Source: Candidatus Melainabacteria bacterium RIFCSPHIGHO2_02_FULL_34_12 (GTDB lineage: Bacteria; Cyanobacteriota; Vampirovibrionia; 2-02-FULL-35-15). Taken from it: a stretch of DNA of 47,095 bases. The DNA lies in NCBI GenBank assembly GCA_001784555.1, contig MFRM01000003.1, forward strand, positions 1 through 47,095, given 5' to 3'. Both the position numbers and the translations under genes were made by a program. A model generated the notes under the pieces. That model had not been told where the DNA came from and did not search any database. It saw nothing but the letters and a program-made list of their open reading frames with translations. Shown here piece after piece: positions 1-7,840 of this stretch (positions are counted from its first letter, which is position 1; each line of letters opens with the position of its first letter).

Positions 1-190
1 GGTGGTTTTGCATCTGCTGCCGGTGGCTTTGCATCTGCTGCTGGTGGCTTTGCATCTGCTGCCGGTGGTTTTGCATCTGCTGCTGGTGGTTTTGCATCTG
101 CTACCGGTGGTTTTGCATCTGCCGGTGGTTTTGCATCTGCTGCTGGTGGTTTTGCATCTGCTGCAGGGGGGTTTGCATCTGCTGCTGGTC
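1..190 (-). repeat. 21-bp coding tandem repeat (PPAADAK)
   Basis: About nine near-identical 21-bp units on the minus strand encode PPAADAK. One unit is shortened by a codon (PPADAK) and one carries Val for the first Ala. Two further units lie apart at about 562-614. The spread of copies with silent C/T changes suggests repeated unequal exchange or slippage. The tract continues past the left edge. Confidence 0.9.
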
Positions 191-1715
191 CAAATCCTGC
201 AGGTTTATCTGCTTTTACTTTTGGTTCAACAGCTCCCAGAACTCTTGCTGCTTCTTCTAAATCTTTTGATATCTCAATCAATACTTTTTTATTTTCATCT
301 GAGAGTTCTTTAGATTCATTGACTATTTTTTCTAGTTCTTTTGCTATTTCTAGAATAATGTTGGCTTGTGATTCAAGAGAGTCTTCCCCCAGCGCATTAT
401 TTAATTTATTCGATTCGGAATCTAGTTTTGTTTTTTGCTCAGCTTCAATTGCAGGTTTTGATTTAATAAGACTTTGTAGCTTCTTGGCTGATTTTACAAC
501 TTTTAAAATTGCTTTATCTTTATTAGCAGTAGTTTGGGATTCGTCGCTAGCTTTTTCAACAGCAGGTTTTGCATCTGCTGCTGGTGGCTTTGCATCTGCT
601 GCTGGTGGTTTTGGGTTAGCTTTGTCAAGCGGCGGTGCAAAACCTCCACCTACTCCTGCATTTCTTGGTTTGTCAGCTTCAACAGCCCCATCATCAAAAA
701 TATATTTTGTTTTATTTACAGGATTTGCAGTTTCATGCTGAATAAAATGGAATTTCCCATCTGCATCTCTTATAAGAGCAAGTGAGCCAAAATTATTTCC
801 ATCATATAAACTTCCATCATAATTTCCTATTACTACACCACCATTAGTTTTATCTTCTACTGTTTTATTTTTAAAGAAATCTGAATCCCCAGCAATTCCT
901 GTAGCAAGACCTTCTACAAAACTTTTCATTTGCTTGGTTTTTACATCAGCACCTGTCCAGTCAGTGCTTTGCAATAATGCAACTAAAGAATCCATAACAA
1001 ACTGCCCGTCAAGTCCATTTTTAGGATCACTTATATAATTAGCCATGCTCTTTTGAAATGCTTTGAAGAACTCTCCTTTTTGATCAGGAGGTAAAGTATT
1101 CATGTACTCCATCACTCCATGAAGTTCATCCATTCTGAACACATGTTTTCCTGAACCATCATCATTTTCCCAAAAACTTTTAGTAAGAATTTTTGCTCTT
1201 TCTTCAAGTGATTCTCCTTCTTTTCCTTTTAGAACAGTCTGAGCCATGTTCAATGATTCACTGGTTTTAAGTTTTATTTCCTGTCCTTTTGCTGCAAGTC
1301 GCATTCTTGACCATTCAGTGTTTTCAGGACTTTCAATATCATCCTTCAACATAAGGACATAAGGATCTCTTATAAGAGATGCATTTCTTACATCGAACTT
1401 ATCATTTTTCAGTGATTCCGGCGGTTCAATAAGTCTTGGGTTTTGATCTAATTCCTGTCTTAATCTCTCTCTGATTTTTTCAAACTTTGCTCTTTCTTGT
1501 CCTCGTACAGCTCCAAGATCACTGTATAAAACATCTCTTAGAAGTGAAACATTATCTCTGTCATCTATAACACCCTTACTGCCATCTTCCGTAAATGTAT
1601 CAAAATCGTCGCTTCTTAAAATTTCTCGTGTTTCTTGACGGCTGGTTGTTTTACCAAAATCATTGGCTATTTTTTTTAATATGCTTAATGCTTGAGGCGA
1701 TATCTCTTTTGACAT
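1..1715 (-). CDS. Large protein of unknown function with Pro-Ala-Asp repeat tail (3' end beyond window)
   Basis: Reading from the ATG at 1715 towards base 1 gives at least 571 codons without a stop; the C-terminus lies outside the window. I do not recognise the first ~365 residues, which look soluble and charged (start MSKEISPQALSILKKI). A first short stretch of the repeat PPAADAK lies near residues 370-385 (bases about 562-614). A Lys/Glu-rich, probably coiled-coil segment follows at about residues 390-500. A longer repeat tract then begins near residue 509 (bases 1-190) and runs off the window; the unit is 7 residues/21 bases with variants such as PPADAK and PPVADAK. No signal peptide or membrane segment is visible, and no clear Shine-Dalgarno site precedes the ATG. 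Low-complexity Pro/Ala/Lys tails often act as spacers or surface linkers, but no function can be assigned. Confidence 0.75.
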   Translation of the reverse strand, partial: MSKEISPQALSILKKIANDFGKTTSRQETREILRSDDFDTFTEDGSKGVIDDRDNVSLLRDVLYSDLGAVRGQERAKFEKIRERLRQELDQNPRLIEPPESLKNDKFDVRNASLIRDPYVLMLKDDIESPENTEWSRMRLAAKGQEIKLKTSESLNMAQTVLKGKEGESLEERAKILTKSFWENDDGSGKHVFRMDELHGVMEYMNTLPPDQKGEFFKAFQKSMANYISDPKNGLDGQFVMDSLVALLQSTDWTGADVKTKQMKSFVEGLATGIAGDSDFFKNKTVEDKTNGGVVIGNYDGSLYDGNNFGSLALIRDADGKFHFIQHETANPVNKTKYIFDDGAVEADKPRNAGVGGGFAPPLDKANPKPPAADAKPPAADAKPAVEKASDESQTTANKDKAILKVVKSAKKLQSLIKSKPAIEAEQKTKLDSESNKLNNALGEDSLESQANIILEIAKELEKIVNESKELSDENKKVLIEISKDLEEAARVLGAVEPKVKADKPAGFGPAADANPPAADAKPPAADAKPPADAKPPVADAKPPAADAKPPAADAKPPAADAKPPAADAKP

Positions 1716-1966
1716 TTAATTTTTGATCTGGCGGTTTTAGTCCGTACGATCATTCCCCTGTCTTTTATTTTTTCTTTTTTTCTTTTTCTCTGGGCCTATG
1801 CGCCGTATACCTAACCTTTTAAAACACTTCTGTTATCTAATGATTAAAATCGTCAGTACAAAGCGTTATAAAAGGGATTAATTTTTTCTTACCCTTATGA
1901 ATTGCATTATTAAATAGATTTCATAGTCCTTCATCTGTAAGGATTAGGGCTCTTATGGACAATACT

Positions 1967-1980
1967 AAGGGTTAACCCTT
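1967..1980. repeat. Perfect 14-bp palindrome
   Basis: AAGGGTTAACCCTT reads the same on both strands. It lies just downstream of the receiver-domain gene and 250 bases upstream of the large repeat protein, so it could be an operator or a chance palindrome. A related half (CTAAGGGTTAA) occurs near 31158, upstream of the Cys-rich secreted gene. Confidence 0.4.
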
Positions 1981-1987
1981 TCTTAAT

Positions 1988-2407
1988 TCATATGCTGAAA
2001 CAATATCTAGTTATATATTCCATAATTTTCTTATACTCATTTATATTATTTGGTTTTTTAATATAAAGATCTGCTCCATGTTCATAACAGTTTTTCATGT
2101 CAGAGATCGAGTCAGAGCTTGTAAAAATAACGGTGGGTATAAGATACATACTTTGATTAGATTTAATTTGTTGCAAAACCTCAAGACCTGTAAGTTTTGG
2201 AAGATTCATGTCAAGAAGAATTAAATCAGGCAATTTTTCATTTTTTTCTAAGAGGTTGTTTAAAATTTCTATAGCATTTTGTCCATAATTAGCCAAAAAT
2301 ATCTTTCCAGTGATATTCAATGTTTTTAAGGAGTATTTAGTAAGAAAAACATCGTCTTGATTGTCTTCCACTATTAAAATATCAATGTTTTTTTCAGCCG
2401 TGATCAC
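1988..2407 (-). CDS. Single-domain response regulator (Rcp1-like receiver)
   Basis: A 139-residue protein consisting only of a receiver domain. Acidic pocket residues E14/D15, phospho-acceptor D66 in LLDMNLP, T96 and K118 of the KKP motif are all present. The IVEDNQDD start and the stand-alone layout match the Rcp1 type that works with phytochrome-like kinases. Its first codons overlap the end of the GAF kinase gene by 14 bases, so the two are very probably co-transcribed and translationally coupled, making that kinase the likely phosphodonor. With no output domain, it presumably acts by protein contact. What the pair senses cannot be read from the sequence. Confidence 0.9.
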   Translation of the reverse strand: MITAEKNIDILIVEDNQDDVFLTKYSLKTLNITGKIFLANYGQNAIEILNNLLEKNEKLPDLILLDMNLPKLTGLEVLQQIKSNQSMYLIPTVIFTSSDSISDMKNCYEHGADLYIKKPNNINEYKKIMEYITRYCFSI

Positions 2408-3779
2408 TATATTTCCTTAACTGCATTCTAGGTAAAGTAAAATAAAACTTGCTGCCTTTTCCTTTTTCTGATTCTACCCATATAGCACAACCATATTTTT
2501 CAAGGATTTTTTTAACAATTGCCAACCCGGCACCAGTACCCTCATATTCATCCTGAGAGTGTAATCTTTGAAAAAGACCAAAGATCTTTTCCTGGTAATC
2601 TTTTTCAATCCCTATACCGTTATCTTCTACACATATACAGACTTTGCCAGGATCAAAATTTGCATCTTCTGATAATGAGACACAGACTCTGGGTGTTTTT
2701 GATTTATTAAACTTTATTCCATTGGCTATTAGATTTTTAAGCACTGATGAGATCTTCTCACGGTCACCCATAACTTTAGGAAGGCGATCCGGCAATATTA
2801 TTTCTGCATTTTTGCTTTGGATAAAGGCTGTAAGCTCAAACTGGATTTCTGTTAAGATATTGTTTAAATCTATCTCTTCATATTCTTTATCTTTATTATC
2901 ACGACTGGCTCTTGCTAAGTTAGTTAAATCCTGGATTAATCGTCTCATTCTCTGAGTGGCATTTACAATCCGGTTAAAGTAACCTGACTGTTCTTTATCA
3001 TTGTTGTTTGATAATTTAGCCTGAAGGATACTGACAAAACTTTCTATTGTTCTTAAAGGTTCTCTAAGATCATGAGAAGCAATATAAACAAAAGAATCTA
3101 GTTCCTGATTAACCTGCTTCAATACTTCATTTGCTTGTTTTAACTCGAGTTCTGATTTTTTTGCAGCTTCCAGGAGGTGATTTCTCTCAATTGTGCCTGT
3201 AATAATGTTTGTTGTTGCTTTAATAAATGAAAGTTCCTCATCATCAAATTCATGCTGTTTTTTAAAATAAAGAGTAATTGCTCCTACTGAGTGATTATTT
3301 ACTACAATAGGAACTGAAGCTATTGAACTTATCTTATTTTTTCCAATGCTTTGTCTGAAAAATCGAGAATAACCTACATTCATAGTCTCAGTATTTTTAA
3401 TTAAAATGATTTGTTTTTTAAAGATAGATCTTAATGAAGGCCAGCTTTCGCTTACATCTTTTGAGTGAAGAGTGAACTTTAGTTTATTGTTATAGGTCTC
3501 TTCAAACTTTTCAGGAAATCCATAAGATGCCACAATATATATTTGTTCTTCAGGCTTTTTTAAAAGCAAAACCACGCCATAATCTGTACCAGTAAGTTCA
3601 CAAAATGGTTTCAATACATTGTGTGCAACTGTAACAAGATCAGAAGTAAATAAATTTGAACATGCGTAAGAAATATCCTCAATTGCTTTAAGCCGCTTTA
3701 AGGTTTTTCCGGAATTTAAGAGAGTAACCGGCTCTTTATAAAGAGCATCTTCATTTGGAGGTAAATTAGCTGTTTGCAA
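2394..3779 (-). CDS. GAF-domain sensor histidine kinase
   Basis: 461 residues. A GAF domain spans about 30-205, followed by a coiled-coil linker (205-230). The HisKA dimerisation domain has phospho-acceptor H236 in SHDLREPL; the HATPase domain has N-box N353, G1 box DNGIG (386-390) and G2 box GTGAGLA (414-420). No membrane segment is present, so the kinase is cytosolic. I see no clear chromophore cysteine, so a light role is not supported, although the HisKA/HATPase part is of the phytochrome-like kind. The start is TTG at 3779: AGGAGG at 3789-3794 sits 9 bases upstream, and no ATG is better placed. It overlaps the downstream Rcp1-like regulator by 14 bases. Confidence 0.9.
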   Translation of the reverse strand: MQTANLPPNEDALYKEPVTLLNSGKTLKRLKAIEDISYACSNLFTSDLVTVAHNVLKPFCELTGTDYGVVLLLKKPEEQIYIVASYGFPEKFEETYNNKLKFTLHSKDVSESWPSLRSIFKKQIILIKNTETMNVGYSRFFRQSIGKNKISSIASVPIVVNNHSVGAITLYFKKQHEFDDEELSFIKATTNIITGTIERNHLLEAAKKSELELKQANEVLKQVNQELDSFVYIASHDLREPLRTIESFVSILQAKLSNNNDKEQSGYFNRIVNATQRMRRLIQDLTNLARASRDNKDKEYEEIDLNNILTEIQFELTAFIQSKNAEIILPDRLPKVMGDREKISSVLKNLIANGIKFNKSKTPRVCVSLSEDANFDPGKVCICVEDNGIGIEKDYQEKIFGLFQRLHSQDEYEGTGAGLAIVKKILEKYGCAIWVESEKGKGSKFYFTLPRMQLRKYSDHG

Positions 3780-4168
3780 GGAATTATTCCTCCTTTTAAT
3801 TTTGATTCATTATATAGAATTGTTTAAATATTAGCACCAATAATTGGATTAAATACTCTTAATTGATTCACGGTAAAAGTATTAGACGCATGTTTAATCC
3901 CTTACAATTCATTGCCAAAAATCAATTTAACTTAATTTCTCTTAAAAATAAATTTTTTTTAATGTACGCAACTCAGTTGATTTTTTGAAGTTTAAGTATT
4001 GTTTTCTTAAAAAAGATAAATTGAAGAATTCGCTTGCACTTATAGAGTTAACGTTTTATACTCAAACTACTTAATCAGCACTAATAAAATTACAAATAAT
4101 TCTCCTGCTTAAAGTCCGGAAGAATAAAAGCTATTACACGGATTTTAGGCCGAGAAAGAAAGGAAAAT
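3780..4168. other. Divergent intergenic region between two signalling loci
   Basis: 389 AT-rich bases without a gene. The left end holds the AGGAGG site of the GAF kinase. Near the right end is a good sigma70-type promoter reading into the receiver-kinase hybrid (listed separately). No RNA gene or strong repeat is seen. Confidence 0.6.
4034..4062 (+). promoter_or_regulatory. Sigma70-type promoter for the receiver-kinase hybrid gene
   Basis: TTGCAC at 4034-4039 and TATACT at 4057-4062 are separated by 17 bases, the ideal spacing. Transcription would begin near 4069, leaving a leader of about 100 bases before the ATG at 4169. Confidence 0.55.
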
Positions 4169-5362
4169 ATGAACAGCCCAGCATTGAAATCAAGCAATAA
4201 ATACAAAACAAAGTTATTAATTGTAGATGACAATAGTAATAACAGAGCAGCATTAAGTTATTGGCTTCAGGAAGAAAATTATGAAATATTACATGCAAAT
4301 GACGGAATTAGCGCATTAAAAATAACAGAAACTTTTATTCCAGACATTATATTACTTGACTATAATTTACCTGGCATGGATGGCGTAGAAGTATGTCAAA
4401 AAATCAGATCAAATCCAAAGCTTCCTTTTATACCTGTAATTATGACTACGTCTTTTGCTCCAGAAGCAAATATTATGGCGCTTGAACAAGGTGCTGATGA
4501 ATTTATTATTATGCCTATTATGCCTTCAGAACTTAAATCCAGGATTAAAGCTATGCTCAGGCTTAAAAAAGCTGTTTCAGAATCTACTGAACTTATAAAG
4601 GAAAACAAAAAGCTCCAGGAACTTGACAAAATAAAATCTAATTTTGTCTCTAAAGTTTCACATGAGCTTAAAACTCCTCTTCAGTCAATACTGGGATATA
4701 CAGACATTCTAAAGGAAGGCTTACAAGGAGAATTAAATTACCAACAAAAACTGATGATTAAACAAATCCGGGATGCCGGTGATCAATTATTAAATCTAAT
4801 TACCCAGCTTCTTGACGTCGAAAAAATCGAAAAAGGAGAACTGGAAATATCTTCTGAGGTTTTTAGCATTCAAACATTATTTAACTATTTATCACAAGTA
4901 ATTAATCCTATGGCAATAAAAAAGCAAGTTACTTTAAATTTTGTGCTGGAAGATAAAGATATTGAATTAATGTCTGATAAAAATATAGTACAAAGGATTT
5001 TACTGAATATAATTTCAAATTCAATAAAATTCTCTAAAGAAAACACTAAGATTTTTATTTCTGCAAAAGAAGCTAAGGATAACTGCATTGAATTTAAAAT
5101 TATTGATGACGGCAAAGGAATATCTAAATCAAATATTGCTTATATTTTCGATAAATTCTGGCAAGAAGATGATTCTATAACCAGAAACTACGGTGGGGTT
5201 GGAATAGGACTTGCACTGGTAAAAAAACTAGTGGTTTTACTTGGCGGACAAATATTTGTTGACAGTAAACCTAACAAAGGTTCTACATTTCGTGTTTTAC
5301 TCTCAAAAGAATTAAATAACTACCTACCGGTAAGTATGGAAAATTTACAAGTAGTAGTTTAA
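4169..5362 (+). CDS. Receiver-histidine kinase hybrid (REC-HisKA-HATPase)
   Basis: 397 residues. The N-terminal receiver (about 14-130) has acidic residues D20/D21 and phospho-acceptor D64 (LLDYNLPGMDG). However, the normally invariant Lys of the KP motif is Met (M115 in IIMPI), so activation by phosphorylation may be altered. A coiled coil follows (130-160), then HisKA with H165 in SHELKTP, N-box N284 and G boxes DDGKGIS (313-319) and GVGIGLAL (343-350). With the receiver placed before the kinase and no sensor domain, this is the layout of kinases that are controlled by an upstream kinase through their own receiver. AAAGGA precedes the ATG. The gene is divergent from the GAF kinase pair, a possible partner. 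Confidence 0.88.
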   Translation: MNSPALKSSNKYKTKLLIVDDNSNNRAALSYWLQEENYEILHANDGISALKITETFIPDIILLDYNLPGMDGVEVCQKIRSNPKLPFIPVIMTTSFAPEANIMALEQGADEFIIMPIMPSELKSRIKAMLRLKKAVSESTELIKENKKLQELDKIKSNFVSKVSHELKTPLQSILGYTDILKEGLQGELNYQQKLMIKQIRDAGDQLLNLITQLLDVEKIEKGELEISSEVFSIQTLFNYLSQVINPMAIKKQVTLNFVLEDKDIELMSDKNIVQRILLNIISNSIKFSKENTKIFISAKEAKDNCIEFKIIDDGKGISKSNIAYIFDKFWQEDDSITRNYGGVGIGLALVKKLVVLLGGQIFVDSKPNKGSTFRVLLSKELNNYLPVSMENLQVVV

Positions 5363-5427
5363 TTACAATACTGCCTAATAAAGCGAGGTTTGTCTGATTA
5401 ATTCAGCAAACCGAGCGGTCTTTGGAA

Positions 5428-5466
5428 AGGTGGCTCTGAGGAGCAACGTCACCGCAAGAGCCACCT
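5428..5466. repeat. Stem-loop between convergent genes
   Basis: A perfect 10-bp inverted repeat (AGGTGGCTCT at 5428-5437 and AGAGCCACCT at 5457-5466) with a 19-base loop lies between the hybrid kinase and the convergent zinc-ribbon gene. A second, weaker arm pair (GGTTTG/CAAACC) lies just to its left. There is no U-run, so it may be a transcript-end hairpin or a small dispersed repeat. Confidence 0.55.
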
Positions 5467-5478
5467 GAATAATTAAGA

Positions 5479-5730
5479 CTAGTGTCTTTTCCATCTGATT
5501 AAATTCCAGTCAATTGGAATATAATTTCTACTCTGACATGAGGGACAGACAAAAACAGGATCGTTTTGACCTACAATCATAGGTCGTGTAAAAAAGGATT
5601 TGCAATTACCACATTTTAGAGAAATATCTTTTTTTGACAGAAACTCAAACTGAGCAGGCAAAATTGCATTTCGTCTTTGTGCAATTTCCTGCCAGCGTTT
5701 TAAATCATCTTCTGTGGGTTGCATGATCAT
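5479..5730 (-). CDS. Small zinc-ribbon protein, function unknown
   Basis: 83 residues with two CxxC pairs (C40/C43 and C62/C65) spaced as in a zinc ribbon, and a basic/aromatic tail (DWNLIRWKRH). The N-terminal 35 residues are probably helical. Zinc ribbons of this size can bind nucleic acid or protein; nothing narrows it further. The start may be M1 or M3 (MIMQ); no clear ribosome binding site is seen. It is divergent from tldE, 19 bases away. Confidence 0.7.
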   Translation of the reverse strand: MIMQPTEDDLKRWQEIAQRRNAILPAQFEFLSKKDISLKCGNCKSFFTRPMIVGQNDPVFVCPSCQSRNYIPIDWNLIRWKRH

Positions 5731-5734
5731 ATTC

Positions 5735-5752
5735 TATAATAGTTGAATTGTG
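5735..5752 (+). promoter_or_regulatory. -10 element immediately upstream of tldE
   Basis: TATAAT at 5735-5740 lies 9 bases before the GTG start at 5750. Transcription would begin at or within a few bases of the start codon, and no Shine-Dalgarno sequence is present. Confidence 0.4.
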
Positions 5753-7060
5753 GACCTGAAACAAATTAAAAATCAATACGGATTAAGTGAACTTGAAGTT
5801 TACAAACAAGACACTGCCACTCAAAAAGTTATATTTACTGCAAATGAGTTAAAACAACTAGATTCACAATATACAGAAGGTATTTCCTTAAGATTAATAA
5901 AAAACAAAAAATTAGGTTTTTCTGCAAGATACGGCAAATATGATCTGGACGAAATGATAAAAGAAGCACTTACAATTTCAGAATATTCACCTGAGGTAAA
6001 TTTTGAATTCCCCGAGAAAGCAGATAATAACTCAAAAAATAATGAAAGGGTATGTCTTGTACCTGCCCCCACCTCAACAATAGATCTAAATCTCTTTAAA
6101 ACAAAAGGAGAAAATATTATTGATATCGTACAAAACAAGACAAAAGGAACCCTCATCGATGTAGTTTTTGAATTATCACATCAGAATGAGATTCTTAAAA
6201 ACAGCAAAGACTTAATGACCAATTTCAATAAAATTTTATACTCATTTTCAGTTAATTTAAGAGAAACCAACGAAAATGATTTTATAGAGATTTACACGGC
6301 TGTAACCGAAGAACAAATACCTGATTACTTATCTTATCTTCAAGAAATTTTAACTTTATACTCATTTGCTAAAAAACATTCAGACATAAAAAGTGGTAAG
6401 TGTCCTGTATTATTTACACAAAGAGCCTTAAAAGATTTACTGGATATTATTGAGTCTGCACTAAACGGAAAGATGGTAAACGAAAGATCTTCTCCATGGC
6501 ATGACAAGCTTGGGAAAAAGGTTTTAAGCGAAAAGATTACATTAAAACAAGATCCTGGTTTTGGCTTTATGGCACGAGGATACGACGATGAGGGAAACGA
6601 AATAAAAAAAATGAATCTTGTAACTAATGGTATTCTTGAGAATTTTTATTTTGATTTAATTACCGCCGGTAGGGGCATGCCGCGGCATGCCCCTACCGGA
6701 AATGGATTTAAACCATCCTTAGCTTTACCACCAGAACCCTCACTTTTAAATTTAATTCTTTCACCGGGTAAAAAATCATTAGATGAAATTATTAAAAGTA
6801 TTGATTATGGTCTTATGGTGGATCAAACCATGGGCGGATTAAGTACAAATATTTCTGGCAACATGTCATTAAATATCGACATGGGATTTCTTATTGAAAA
6901 AGGAGAAATAAAAGGAAGAGTTAAAGATACAATGATTAGTGGAAATATTTACAATGCGTTAAATAATGTAATTGACTTATCAAATGAATCAAAATGTTAC
7001 TGGTCTCAGATTTATAATCCTGATATGCTTCTGGACGGATTTACAATTACTTCAAAATAA
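5750..7060 (+). CDS. TldD/PmbA family protein (TldE/PmbA-like subunit)
   Basis: 436 residues, matching the TldD/PmbA family: the C-terminal half has family landmarks such as TAG...TGNGFKPS (about 305-322) and GGLSTNISGNMSLNIDMGF. The catalytic HExxxH zinc motif of TldD is absent, as in TldE/PmbA subunits, which pair with TldD to make a protease acting on small peptides. No tldD gene is in the window. The start is GTG at 5750 (MDLKQIK). The conserved loop between TA and TGNG is replaced by GRGMPRHAP (307-315), encoded by a perfect 34-bp palindrome (6666-6699), an in-frame inserted repeat. The reading frame stays open, so the protein is probably still made, but the altered loop is in a normally conserved region. 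Confidence 0.9.
   Translation: MDLKQIKNQYGLSELEVYKQDTATQKVIFTANELKQLDSQYTEGISLRLIKNKKLGFSARYGKYDLDEMIKEALTISEYSPEVNFEFPEKADNNSKNNERVCLVPAPTSTIDLNLFKTKGENIIDIVQNKTKGTLIDVVFELSHQNEILKNSKDLMTNFNKILYSFSVNLRETNENDFIEIYTAVTEEQIPDYLSYLQEILTLYSFAKKHSDIKSGKCPVLFTQRALKDLLDIIESALNGKMVNERSSPWHDKLGKKVLSEKITLKQDPGFGFMARGYDDEGNEIKKMNLVTNGILENFYFDLITAGRGMPRHAPTGNGFKPSLALPPEPSLLNLILSPGKKSLDEIIKSIDYGLMVDQTMGGLSTNISGNMSLNIDMGFLIEKGEIKGRVKDTMISGNIYNALNNVIDLSNESKCYWSQIYNPDMLLDGFTITSK
6666..6699. repeat. Perfect 34-bp palindrome inside tldE
   Basis: Arm CCGGTAGGGGCATGCCG (6666-6682) is followed directly by its exact reverse complement (6683-6699). It is much richer in G+C than its surroundings and belongs to the GTAGGGGC palindrome family seen between genes elsewhere. 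It is read in the phase xGT-AGG-GGC. Confidence 0.95.
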
Positions 7061-7069
7061 TGAGACAAT

Positions 7070-7191
7070 CCTAATTTTAATTAAAGGCGAACAGACCAAT
7101 TTTTTGCGCAGCCGGGTGCTTACTATAGTAAGCACCTACAGGATTGGAAGGCAAGCAAAAAATTCAGGTCTGTGAGCCAATTAAAATTAGG
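7070..7191. repeat. Nested palindromic element downstream of tldE
   Basis: Long imperfect arms (about 7070-7106 and 7155-7191) share blocks such as CCTAATTTTAATT, CAGACC and TTTTTTGC with their complements. Inside lies a perfect 22-bp palindrome (7115-7136, half GGTGCTTACTA) of the GTAGG-type family. It looks like one palindrome inserted within another, or a composite miniature element. It may also end tldE transcription. Confidence 0.8.
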
Positions 7192-7222
7192 GTTCAATAA
7201 ATTACGATACATTTGAGGAATA

Positions 7223-7828
7223 CTATATAAATGATAGTAACCAGTTCCTGGCTTTAATGGTTAACGGATGAATCTTTTTATTTTTTTTAATTACATCCAG
7301 CAATTTATGATCAATGGCTAAAAGAACGGCCTGCTCTAGTCCCTTTTCTTTAACTGCTTTTCTAAGCGGAGCAGCATACTTCCTGTCACGCCCAGGTTCA
7401 CTGGCATCTGCAAGATATACCACCATGGTTAGTTTAGTCATTTCTGGCTCTGCAAGAGTATGGCATCTTATTCCTCCCAGAACATCAGGATCAGTTATCC
7501 CATATTTTTCTTTTGCAATTTCAGCACCTACTCTTGCATGAAGAAGATGAGGTGTTTCATAATCTAACTGATCAAGCTCTATGTTTTTTTGTTTCGCAAT
7601 TTCAAGTAATTGTTCATTTTTAATTTCTTTTGCACAATCATGCAATAACCCCGAAAGCTCAGCTTTATAGTGATCCAGCCCAAGTCTTTTAGCATATTTT
7701 TTTGCTGTCTTTGAAACACTTAAAATATGATTATATCGTTTTTCACTTACAGATTCTTTAAGCCATTTTTCAATTTCTGGTCTTAGATTTTTAAGCTGGC
7801 GTTTGATGTTTTTATCGTAATCTGGCAT
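7223..7828 (-). CDS. yqeK: HD-domain phosphohydrolase, YqeK-like
   Basis: 201 residues. Metal-binding HD residues are visible: H34 (YNHILSV), H63-D64 in LLHDCAK, H97 in LLHARVGA, H123 (CHT) and D141 in YLADASEP. These match YqeK, which hydrolyses diadenosine tetraphosphate symmetrically to ADP. The family is often found with nadD and rsfS, but here it follows pheS by 12 bases on the same strand, giving a probable pheS-yqeK operon. Ap4A is a side product of aminoacyl-tRNA synthetases, so this pairing makes sense, though that link is inferred. Length agrees with the family. Confidence 0.9.
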   Translation of the reverse strand: MPDYDKNIKRQLKNLRPEIEKWLKESVSEKRYNHILSVSKTAKKYAKRLGLDHYKAELSGLLHDCAKEIKNEQLLEIAKQKNIELDQLDYETPHLLHARVGAEIAKEKYGITDPDVLGGIRCHTLAEPEMTKLTMVVYLADASEPGRDRKYAAPLRKAVKEKGLEQAVLLAIDHKLLDVIKKNKKIHPLTIKARNWLLSFI

Positions 7829-7840
7829 TTTTAATCCTAA

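Noticed and set aside
2-785. Leu/Pro-rich and Ala/Gly-rich plus-strand frames at the left edge
   Set aside because: They are antisense to the Pro-Ala repeats of the large minus-strand protein and have no coding features of their own.
2394-3779. Phytochrome assignment for the GAF kinase
   Set aside because: Only one GAF domain, no PHY domain and no evident bilin-binding cysteine in the usual place.
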